NCBI RefSeq assembly: GCF_900116435.1
Contig: NZ_FPAZ01000011.1
Coordinates: 1 to 64,000, forward strand
Direction: 5' to 3'
Source of the DNA: Pseudoalteromonas lipolytica
GTDB lineage: Bacteria > Pseudomonadota > Gammaproteobacteria > Enterobacterales > Alteromonadaceae
Length of the DNA stretch: 64,000 bases
A program made the position numbers and the translations under genes. The first letter of the stretch is position 1. Every line of letters begins with the position of its first letter. The notes beneath the pieces were generated by a model. The model ran no database searches, was not told the DNA's origin, and saw nothing but the letters and a program-made list of their open reading frames with translations. Shown here one piece after another: positions 55,491-64,000 of this stretch.

Positions 55491-57515
55491 ATGCGAATTG
55501 CTCCTTTATCTCTGTTAATTTCAGTTAGTTTGCTAGCATCGAGTGCATTTGCACAAGATACTGCTACGGTAACTGGCATTGAATCAGAGATCAGTAAAAA
55601 ACAAGCCGAATACGATAACTCGACCTTAATACTCGAAAAACACCTAAAAGAAGAAAGTCAGTTACAAAAACAACTCGAATTATTGCGCGCCCGCTCAGCT
55701 GAGCTAGACAAAGAAAAAAACCAAGCGCTTGATGCAATGAACGAGATGTATCGTCGATTAATTGATGACCCCACTTTAGATATTAGCAATGCACAAACGC
55801 GCTATCAAAAAGCAGTGGTGGATCACAAACAGAACAAAGATGACATTTCGATGCAATTGGCGGCAATTGCATCGCATAGAAAAGATATTGAGCAAATTCG
55901 TGTTGCTAAGCATACCCAACTAAACACCTTAGAGAGCTTAAAAGAGCAACTCGCAACAGCTCGTGTTGAACGTTTGCGCAATGAGTTTACGCGTGAAGGC
56001 ACACTTGAAGTTAATCATACGATTAATTGTAAGCGCACTGAAACATTAGCAGCGTGTGAGCAACGTGGTCAGCAAATGGGATTACAAAAAGCCACCAAGC
56101 GCTTTGTAGATCAAATTTTTGCTAACTTAACAGAAGAACGTTTAGTTGAGCCGAAACGCAATTTAGCGGGTGCACAAGTTAAAATTTTAAGTAGTCATGT
56201 TGTAAATAGTGCCTTTAGCGGACAAGGTAACTATAACGTGAACTTAAGCGTAACGATGCGCGGTGATGTGAATAGCAGCCGTTTATGTAGTCTGCTTAAC
56301 TTAGACAACCGTTTTTGCGCAGATTATGGTTCACCGCTTGCTGGAAACTATCAACCCAATTACACCACCACTTACTCTGATAGTCAGTTAACATTCAGTG
56401 ACTCTCAGGATAATAATCAGGTGGTATCGGTTTCGCGTATGAGCGAACAACCTGTAAGTGATTACTCAGTAAAAAAGCCAGTAAGGGTTGAACCATTACC
56501 TGATCTAAAAAAATCTAAAATGGTTGAATTAACGCTTCGTTCAAATGTTTATGATGATGAAGTGTTTATTGATGGTGTGAGCTTTGGGTCAACCAAGCTA
56601 ACGACATCATTACCAAGAGGTTTTCATGATATTGAAATACGCAAGCGTGGTTATAAAAGCTATAAAGCGCGTTTAGACTTGCGTAAAGCTCAAACTATTA
56701 ATGCAAAATTAGTGAAAGAGCCTGAACCAATTGTCGCTGCCGTTGTCGCAACAGAGCAACCTACAGCAGCGCCAGTGGCAAGTATTGTTAATAAAACCAA
56801 TACAGCGAGTATTGTGGTTATCCCAGCGGGTACATTTAAGATGGGTGACATTAACGGTAATGGCTTAGCTAATGAGCGCCCTGTTGTTGAAAAAACCATT
56901 GCTAACTCATTTGCCATGCAAAGCAAAGAAGTCAGTGTGGGTGAATATGAGCAATTCGTTGCTAATACAGGTTATAAAACAGAAGCCGAAAAGAATCGTG
57001 GCTGTGCTTATTACTTAAATGGTGAGCCAGTATGGGAAGCGACCTTAAACTGGCGCAACCCAGGTTTTGAGCAAGACAGTGATTTTCCGGCTGTTTGCTT
57101 AACGTATAATGATGCCAAAGCATATGCAGATTGGTTATCAGGGCAAACAGGGCAGTTGTTTCGTTTACCGAATGAGGTTGAGTGGGAGTACGCTGCACGC
57201 GCAGGTAAAGAAACTGAATACCCTTGGGGTAACGAGATAGGTAAAAATTTAGCGAACTGTGGCTGGTGTGGTAGTGAATGGTCAAACAAAAGCGCTGCAC
57301 CAACCGGGTCGTTTTCTCCTAATGCATTTGGTCTGTATGACACAGTAGGTAATGTATGGGAATGGACAAACAAAAAACCGGGGCAGTCTGATGTGACTGT
57401 TCGTGGTGGGGCATGGAATTTCGCTCCGAGCCTAGCACGTGTATCAACACGCTTAATTTTAGCGCCAGATTTTCGTGCAAACTATATCGGGTTTCGTTTA
57501 GTACGCGAGCGATAA
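55491..57515 (+). CDS. PEGA and FGE-sulfatase-fold protein, periplasmic
   Basis: A 674-residue exported protein with a signal peptide (MRIAPLSLLISVSLLASSAFA). A long coiled coil follows (about 28-165), then a middle beta-rich domain with paired cysteines, a PEGA domain (about 345-400; LTLRSNVYDDEVFIDGVSFGS) and a C-terminal formylglycine-generating-enzyme-like fold (about 440-670; VVIPAGTFKMGD, RLPNEVEWEYAARAG, GNVWEWT, FRLVRER). The two active-site cysteines of true FGE are missing: the region reads GGAWNFAPSLARVSTR. A structural or binding role is inferred. ATG 55491 is chosen, with an upstream TTG (55476) rejected. It precedes mreB. Confidence 0.85.
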   Translation: MRIAPLSLLISVSLLASSAFAQDTATVTGIESEISKKQAEYDNSTLILEKHLKEESQLQKQLELLRARSAELDKEKNQALDAMNEMYRRLIDDPTLDISNAQTRYQKAVVDHKQNKDDISMQLAAIASHRKDIEQIRVAKHTQLNTLESLKEQLATARVERLRNEFTREGTLEVNHTINCKRTETLAACEQRGQQMGLQKATKRFVDQIFANLTEERLVEPKRNLAGAQVKILSSHVVNSAFSGQGNYNVNLSVTMRGDVNSSRLCSLLNLDNRFCADYGSPLAGNYQPNYTTTYSDSQLTFSDSQDNNQVVSVSRMSEQPVSDYSVKKPVRVEPLPDLKKSKMVELTLRSNVYDDEVFIDGVSFGSTKLTTSLPRGFHDIEIRKRGYKSYKARLDLRKAQTINAKLVKEPEPIVAAVVATEQPTAAPVASIVNKTNTASIVVIPAGTFKMGDINGNGLANERPVVEKTIANSFAMQSKEVSVGEYEQFVANTGYKTEAEKNRGCAYYLNGEPVWEATLNWRNPGFEQDSDFPAVCLTYNDAKAYADWLSGQTGQLFRLPNEVEWEYAARAGKETEYPWGNEIGKNLANCGWCGSEWSNKSAAPTGSFSPNAFGLYDTVGNVWEWTNKKPGQSDVTVRGGAWNFAPSLARVSTRLILAPDFRANYIGFRLVRER

Positions 57516-57523
57516 AAATTTTT

Positions 57524-57552
57524 AAAGGAAGCAAAGCAGGCTTCCTTTTTTA
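57524..57552 (+). terminator. Terminator between FGE-fold gene and mreB
   Basis: AAAGGAAGC and GCTTCCTTT form the stem, followed by TTT. It begins nine bases after the stop and separates this gene from mreBCD. Confidence 0.85.
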
Positions 57553-57590
57553 GCAATTTAATAAAGGCAGTTGCGCTTTATTGTGCTTAG

Positions 57591-58690
<1,100 letters not shown>

Positions 58691-58691
<1 letters not shown>

Positions 58692-59533
58692 TGAAGTTAA
58701 TGTTTGGTCGTACCATCTCTTTGCAACTGCGACTCTTTGTCGCAGTGCTTTTGAGTGTCGTATTGATTGTGGGCGATCGATATACACAAGGTGGTACAAC
58801 AATCCGCACCAGTTTAAATACACTGGTTAGCCCACTCATCTATCTTGCCAATTTGCCGTATGAGCTATTTAGTATTGGTGCGAAGAATCTTCATACTCGC
58901 GATCAGCTTCTTACTGAAAACGAAGCACTGAAGAAAAAACAGCTTTTACAAAGCGAACAACTACAACAGCTGCAATTTTTATCGCGTGAAAACGACAAGT
59001 TGCGTGCGTTACTCGGCTCGTCTGCAAAGCAATCAAATCGTAAAATAATTGCCCAAGTGCTCTCTGTTCATTCAAATCCATACAGCCATCAGGTTGTGAT
59101 CAATCGTGGCACTACAGATGGCTTAAGCGAAGGCCAAGCTGTGATTGATGAAATGGGGGTTGTCGGGCAAATTACACAAGTGGGTTCAACCACTTCTCGC
59201 GTTTTGCTTATGACCGACACAACCCATGCAACACCGGTACGTATTTTACGCAATGATGTTCGCACTGTGGTTGAAGGGATTGGCAAAATAAATGTAGTGA
59301 AGCTGTCGCATGTGCCGCATAGTCTAGATGTACGTATTGGTGATATTTTAGTGACTTCAGGTCTAGGGGGGACTTTCCCTGAGGGGTATCCTGTGGCCGT
59401 GGTAACCGAAATTAATCGTGATGAAGGGCACCCATTCGCACAAGTGTATGCTGAGCCAATTGCCCAACTTGACCGAATTCGTTTATTGGTTGTGCTGTGG
59501 CGTAATCAGCAGGAGAGCATAAGCAATGAATAG
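58691..59533 (+). CDS. mreC: Rod-shape determining protein MreC
   Basis: MreC links MreB to the PBP2/RodA elongasome in the periplasm. The 280 residues have one membrane helix (about 10-28), a coiled coil (about 65-110; RDQLLTENEALKKKQLLQSE...) and a beta-barrel domain (about 115-270; VLSVHSNPYSHQVVINRGTTDGL, GLGGTFPEGYPVAVV). It overlaps mreB by one base and mreD by eight. Confidence 0.95.
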
Positions 59534-60005
59534 CCGTCACTCTTTGCTGATTGCAATTAGTATCTTTTTTGCACTGGTCATGGCATTAATGCCGTTACCT
59601 ATCTCATTTGAGCCATACCGCCCAGACTGGGTGTTACTGGTGCTTATGTACTGGTCGTTAGCGGTGCCGCACCGTTTAAACATTGGCACAGCGTGGGTTG
59701 TGGGTTTATTAATGGACTTAGCATCGGGCTCACCACTGGGCGTGAACTCGCTGACCTATTCGGTGTGTATTTTTATTACCGCCAGTAACTTTCAAAAAAT
59801 TAGAAACTTTTCTTTATGGCAGCAAAGTATATTAATTGCTTTGTTTTTAACGCTTTACCACCTAATGCAATTTTGGCTTAATCACTTTTTGATGGGAGTT
59901 TATTTCAGCCCTCATTATATGTGGCCCGTGCTGACTGGCATGCTGTGTTGGTGGTGGATTTTCTTAATTTTGCGTAAATACCGCCGTCATTTCAGGATTA
60001 GATAA
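59526..60005 (+). CDS. mreD: Rod-shape determining protein MreD
   Basis: A 159-residue inner-membrane protein with about five hydrophobic helices, part of the elongasome. FEPYRPDWVLLVLMYWSLAVPHRLNIGTAW and the GLLMDLASGSPLGVNSL loop are typical of MreD. The C-terminus is basic (KYRRHFRIR). It overlaps mreC, and its stop overlaps the maf start (TAATG). Confidence 0.94.
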   Translation: MNSRHSLLIAISIFFALVMALMPLPISFEPYRPDWVLLVLMYWSLAVPHRLNIGTAWVVGLLMDLASGSPLGVNSLTYSVCIFITASNFQKIRNFSLWQQSILIALFLTLYHLMQFWLNHFLMGVYFSPHYMWPVLTGMLCWWWIFLILRKYRRHFRIR

Positions 60006-60574
60006 TGCAAACCGCAATTTATTTGGCGTCTGCATCACCGCGCCGAAAAGAGTTGCTCAGCCAACTCGGCGTTGAGTTTTCTCAATTTAGCGTTGATGCA
60101 GATGAAAGCCAATTCCCGAACGAATCGCCACGTCATTACGTTGAACGTTTAGCCAAGCTCAAAGCACAATCAGGCGTTGCAATGGGCTATACCGACAGGC
60201 CCGTGTTAGGCAGTGATACGGTTGTGGTTATTGATGACACAGCCCTTGGCAAACCGCTTGATAAAGCCGACTTTGTTGCAACGATGCAACGTTTGTCGGG
60301 CCGAACTCACCAAGTTATGACCGCCGTTGCAATTGCTGATACACAGCACGTAAAAAGCTGCCTTGTTATTACCGATGTCACTTTTAAACAGCTTAGCGAT
60401 GATGAAATCGACGCTTATTGGCACTCTGGTGAACCGCACGATAAAGCGGGTGGTTATGGCATTCAAGGCCAAGGTGGACGGTTTGTAAGTCATATTTCTG
60501 GTAGCTATTTTGCAGTAGTAGGCTTACCTTTATATGAGACTGAGCAGTTATTAAATGAATTTTTAAGAGGGTAA
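60005..60574 (+). CDS. Maf-family nucleotide pyrophosphatase
   Basis: A 189-residue Maf protein (YhdE type), which hydrolyses non-canonical or pyrimidine nucleoside triphosphates such as dTTP/UTP. ASASPRRKELL at the N-terminus is the hallmark; DESQFPNESPRHYVERLAKLKA, VLGSDTVVVIDD and DKAGGYGIQGQGG follow. It lies directly after mreD, as in E. coli yhdE, and two bases before rng. Confidence 0.93.
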   Translation: MQTAIYLASASPRRKELLSQLGVEFSQFSVDADESQFPNESPRHYVERLAKLKAQSGVAMGYTDRPVLGSDTVVVIDDTALGKPLDKADFVATMQRLSGRTHQVMTAVAIADTQHVKSCLVITDVTFKQLSDDEIDAYWHSGEPHDKAGGYGIQGQGGRFVSHISGSYFAVVGLPLYETEQLLNEFLRG

Positions 60575-60575
60575 C

Positions 60576-62048
60576 ATGAGCACTGAATTACTGATCAACG
60601 TTACACCGAGTGAAAGTCGTGTTGCGCTTATTGAAAACGGCGTACTACAAGAAATCCAGCTAGAAAGAATTGGCAACCTAGGCATTGTTGGCAATATTTA
60701 CTTAGGCAAAATCAGCCGAGTATTACCGGGAATGCAAGCCGCATTTGTTGATATAGGCTTAGAGAAAGCAGCGTTCTTGCACGCATCTGACATTGTAAAT
60801 AGTGCTTCAATTGTTGAAGGGGTCGATGAGCAGCCCATTAAAAAGGTGCAAGATATCCGTGAACTAGTGCGCCAAGGTCAATACATCATGGTGCAAGTAG
60901 TGAAAGATCCTTTGGGCACCAAAGGGGCGCGCTTAACGACTGATATCACAATTCCATCACGCTATTTAGTGTTCATGCCTGACGCGACCCATGTTGGCGT
61001 AAGTCAGCGTATTGAAACCGAAGAAGAACGTACCAGACTGAAAAAAATAGTCGCTGAATATGGCGATGAAGATGGCAGCTTTATTGTGCGTACTGCTGCC
61101 GAAGGCGCTTCAGAAGCTGAGCTGCGTCACGATGCAGAGTTTTTGAAAAAACTGTGGCAAAAAATTGTCAATAAACGCAAAAAAATCAGTAAAGAGAGCA
61201 TCTTACACGAAGACTTAACGCTGGCGTTTCGTACCCTGCGTGATTATGTTGGCGAAGACATGGAGCGCATTCGTGTTGACTCAAAGCTGACATACCAAGA
61301 GTTAAAAGAATTTACTGAAGAGTTTGTGCCCATCTTATCTGGGGCGCTTGAATACTACCCAGGTGAGCGACCTATTTTCGATTTGTTTGATGTCGAAACC
61401 GAAATTCAAAAAGCCCTTCACCGTAAAGTTGAACTTAAATCAGGTGGTTATTTAATTATTGACCAAACCGAAGCAATGACTACCGTTGATGTAAATACCG
61501 GTGCATTTGTTGGGCATCGTAATTTAGAAGAAACCATTTTTAACACCAACATCGAGGCAACATCGGCAATCGCACGACAACTGCGATTACGTAATTTAGG
61601 TGGCATTATCATTATCGACTTTATCGATATGGTAAGTGACGAGCATAAACGTCGCGTTTTACACTCACTTGAGTCGGCACTGGCAAAAGACCGCGCAAAA
61701 GCCAACATCAATGGCTTATCTGCTCTGGGTTTAGTCGAGATGACTCGTAAGCGTACCCGCGAAAGTTTAGAACATATTTTATGTGACGTGTGCCCCGCGT
61801 GTTCAGGCCGAGGGTCGCAAAAAACCGTTGAAACGGTATGCTACGAAATTCTGCGTGAAATTGTCAGGGTTAACCGTGCCTACGCAGCCGATAAGTTTAT
61901 GGTGTATGCAGCGCCTTCGGTAAGCGAAGCGTTGATCAACGATGAGTATCATAACCTCGCCGAGCTTGAACTATTTATAGGTAAACAGGTCAGTATTCAA
62001 ACAGAGAGTTTATACAATCAAGAACAGTTTGATGTGGTAATGATGTAA
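60576..62048 (+). CDS. rng: Ribonuclease G
   Basis: RNase G (CafA) processes the 16S rRNA 5' end and some mRNAs. The 490 residues have an S1 domain (about 35-130; GNIYLGKISRVLPGMQAAFVDIG), a DNase I-like catalytic domain with TVDVNTGAFVGHRNLEETI and IIIIDFIDM (metal aspartates), and the Zn-link CDVCPACSGRGS. There is no RNase E-type C-terminal scaffold, so it is RNase G. It overlaps the yhdP start (TAATG). Confidence 0.96.
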   Translation: MSTELLINVTPSESRVALIENGVLQEIQLERIGNLGIVGNIYLGKISRVLPGMQAAFVDIGLEKAAFLHASDIVNSASIVEGVDEQPIKKVQDIRELVRQGQYIMVQVVKDPLGTKGARLTTDITIPSRYLVFMPDATHVGVSQRIETEEERTRLKKIVAEYGDEDGSFIVRTAAEGASEAELRHDAEFLKKLWQKIVNKRKKISKESILHEDLTLAFRTLRDYVGEDMERIRVDSKLTYQELKEFTEEFVPILSGALEYYPGERPIFDLFDVETEIQKALHRKVELKSGGYLIIDQTEAMTTVDVNTGAFVGHRNLEETIFNTNIEATSAIARQLRLRNLGGIIIIDFIDMVSDEHKRRVLHSLESALAKDRAKANINGLSALGLVEMTRKRTRESLEHILCDVCPACSGRGSQKTVETVCYEILREIVRVNRAYAADKFMVYAAPSVSEALINDEYHNLAELELFIGKQVSIQTESLYNQEQFDVVMM

Positions 62049-64000
62049 TGAAGGCAAAAACGGTCTGCTTTTTTTGTTTACGTAAGTTATGGCAAGTTTT
62101 TGCTATTACTATCGTACTGCTGGCCGTTATTGTCTCTGTTTTAAAGTATACCCTGCCATATGCCAATGACTATAAAGGCGACATTGAAGCGTTTTTGTAT
62201 GAACAGTTCGATGTAAATCTTTCAATAGGTGCTATCTCAGCCAGTTGGCAAGGTAAAGGCCCTTCATTAGTCCTTGAAGATATTTCCTTTGAGGACAATC
62301 AGACTTCACCGATTGCACTCACCATAGATAAAGCCAGCCTAGAGGTAAATCTGTGGGAGTCGATTAAAACTCGTCAACTTAAATCAAGTTACTTTGTGAT
62401 CAATGGTTTTCATGCCGATGTTGATTTGCCAACCATGCTTAAGTTTGGCAACAACAAGCAAACAGACAGTTTTGAGCAAAAAGAGTTAATAGAAAGCTTG
62501 TTTTTGGGTGAAACGGGCCACTTTGCGATTCAAGACAGTAGCATTAATTTTATGCTTAATGATGGCAAAGAGCGTACGTTAATTCTTGAAAACATTGTGT
62601 GGCAAAATACCCCAGAACAGCATCAAGGTTCAGGAAGCCTAGCCTTACCGGGGATTTCTGTCGGCAACTTTGATGCCCGCATGGCACTTAATGGTTCAAC
62701 GCTTGAGACCATGGCTGGCGATATTTATGTGCAAGCTGCGAATGTCGATGTCTCAAAATGGCTGGCACAATACATCAATACAGACAAACAACAATTGCAC
62801 TCCGATATGAACTTGCAAACCTGGTTTAGCCTTGAAAAAGGACTGATCAGTGACGTAAAAGTGCAATGGTTACCCAGCTACATAAATTGGCAACAAAACC
62901 AAGAAGCGCATCAAATTAGTTTAAATGAAGGGGGCTTTCACTTATTCCCTTGGCAGAATGGTTGGCGTTTAAAAAGTACCGGACTTGCTTTTGAAAGTGA
63001 TTTAAAACAATGGCCAACATTGCAGTTTGAAGCCCAGCTTGGAGATACAAATAAGATTTGGCTCAAGCAGTTTGACTTTGCATTGTTATCAAAATTATCT
63101 CAATTGAGTAACTTTGAAGTATTAGCGCCATTTTTAGAACGACAGCCTAATGGCCAATTAAGCGAAGCGTATGTTGAATTTGGTGCGCAAGATAACTGGC
63201 AGTTGTGGTTTAAGGGTGAACAGCTCAACTGGTTATCCTTACAAGGGATCCCTGGTGGGCAAGCCATTCGGGTTGAGGGAAATATTAACCAAGCTGCGGG
63301 GCGTATAACGTTATTTGGCGAAAATAACCGTTTGTTAACCAATGGCAGTTTTAGCCAAGACATTCCTTATAATCAGTTAAATGTTGAACTTGATTTACGT
63401 CATTACGACGATGGGTGGCGTATTAGCAGTGACAACATTTGGCTTGATAATGACGAAGTAACCGTTGCAGCAGAAATGATGCTTAGCCTAACTGCAGAGC
63501 CGCGCCTTGATTTATATGCCGAAGCGTACGCACCTGATGCCAACGTGGCGGGGCATTATTTTCCATTACCGGTAATGAGCGAAAACTTAGTTAACTACCT
63601 AAACGGCGCCATTAAAGGCGGCGAAGTTAATAAAGCACAGGTGTTGTTTTCGGGGCCGTTTAGCGGTTTTCCGTTTAAAGAGCAACAAGGGCAGTTCGAA
63701 GTATTGGCAAATGTGAACAATGCCAAATACCAGTTCACACCCAGTTGGCCCAGCGTTGAAAATGCCAATGTGATTTTGCATTTTGAAAATGAACGCATGG
63801 ATATTTACAGCAAGTCAGGCACACTTGTTAACTTATCACTTGGCGACAGTGTACATGTAAGTATTGCTGATTTAATGCATGCCGATACACTAAATGTAGC
63901 GATAAATAAACGTGCCCACGGCAATAAATTACAGTCATTTTTTGCAGCCACACCGCTCGCTAAACCGTTAGCAAGTGTTTTTGAAGTAGTACAAGCGCAA
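62048..64000 (+). CDS. yhdP: YhdP-like AsmA-family protein (partial, cut by window end)
   Basis: The reading frame stays open from ATG 62048 to the window edge (651 codons), so the 3' end lies outside; E. coli YhdP has about 1266 residues. It begins with a short cytoplasmic tail, a membrane helix (about 16-36, IVLLAVIVSVLKYTL) and a periplasmic beta-rich part with ASWQGKGPSLVLEDISF, typical of AsmA/DUF3971 proteins. YhdP, TamB and YdbH transport phospholipids to the outer membrane. It follows rng by overlap (TAATG), as in E. coli. Confidence 0.9.
   Translation, partial: MKAKTVCFFCLRKLWQVFAITIVLLAVIVSVLKYTLPYANDYKGDIEAFLYEQFDVNLSIGAISASWQGKGPSLVLEDISFEDNQTSPIALTIDKASLEVNLWESIKTRQLKSSYFVINGFHADVDLPTMLKFGNNKQTDSFEQKELIESLFLGETGHFAIQDSSINFMLNDGKERTLILENIVWQNTPEQHQGSGSLALPGISVGNFDARMALNGSTLETMAGDIYVQAANVDVSKWLAQYINTDKQQLHSDMNLQTWFSLEKGLISDVKVQWLPSYINWQQNQEAHQISLNEGGFHLFPWQNGWRLKSTGLAFESDLKQWPTLQFEAQLGDTNKIWLKQFDFALLSKLSQLSNFEVLAPFLERQPNGQLSEAYVEFGAQDNWQLWFKGEQLNWLSLQGIPGGQAIRVEGNINQAAGRITLFGENNRLLTNGSFSQDIPYNQLNVELDLRHYDDGWRISSDNIWLDNDEVTVAAEMMLSLTAEPRLDLYAEAYAPDANVAGHYFPLPVMSENLVNYLNGAIKGGEVNKAQVLFSGPFSGFPFKEQQGQFEVLANVNNAKYQFTPSWPSVENANVILHFENERMDIYSKSGTLVNLSLGDSVHVSIADLMHADTLNVAINKRAHGNKLQSFFAATPLAKPLASVFEVVQAQ

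Overview
The window is a chromosomal segment of a marine gammaproteobacterium, most probably a Pseudoalteromonas or a close relative in the Alteromonadales. The reasons are the moderately AT-rich sequence, the gammaproteobacterial gene orders (mrcA/pilMNOPQ-aroKB-damX-dam-rpe-gph-trpS; priA-ftsN-hslVU; metJ/metBL; uvrA/ssb; mreBCD-maf-rng-yhdP), protein sequences close to the E. coli orthologues, and two clusters of REP-like palindromes. Nearly everything is core genome. No rRNA, tRNA, CRISPR array, integrase or transposase is visible.

Layout. 1-3.8 kb: yjgA/darP and pmbA diverge, then a glyoxalase-fold gene and a tandem array of REP pairs. 3.8-6.1 kb: a small envelope-stress-like cluster of a DUF1707/LiaF-like protein, a double-BON periplasmic protein, a Pmp3/YqaE membrane peptide and two related very small ORFs; the second small ORF runs through a strong terminator without a stop codon. 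6.2-19.2 kb: two chemoreceptors (dCache and HBM types), an SDR, hutC/hutI with a perfect HutC-type operator, a degenerate GGDEF-EAL protein, a second REP array with an additional palindromic element, the rraA-hutG pair, and a PAP2 phosphatase-glycosyltransferase pair. 19.2-24.8 kb: DUF971, hslU, hslV, an ftsN-like SPOR gene and priA on the minus strand, then rpmE. 25.3-30.9 kb: a short malic enzyme, then metJ facing metB-metL across tandem MetJ boxes. 31-42.5 kb: mrcA diverges from pilMNOPQ (type IV pilus assembly), followed by aroK, aroB, damX and dam. 42.5-47.3 kb: a DUF2970 gene and an unknown exported protein, rpe-gph-trpS, two possible tiny membrane-peptide loci, and an unknown membrane protein in line with uvrA. 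47.3-64 kb: uvrA, a YajR-like transporter, ssb, a CsrD/MshH-like EAL protein, a PLP enzyme, a PEGA plus inactive-FGE-fold protein, and mreBCD-maf-rng-yhdP; yhdP is cut by the window edge.

The genes serve cell-envelope growth and shape (mrcA, mreBCD, damX, ftsN, yhdP), type IV pili, DNA replication, repair and modification (priA, dam, uvrA, ssb), methionine synthesis from aspartate (metB, metL, metJ) and histidine degradation (hutI, hutG, hutC). The points most worth a second look are the terminator-embedded small ORF and its neighbouring paralogue, the REP arrays placed at convergent gene ends, the absence of MSHA pilus genes between the MshH-like gene and mreB, and the FGE-fold protein without catalytic cysteines beside mreB.
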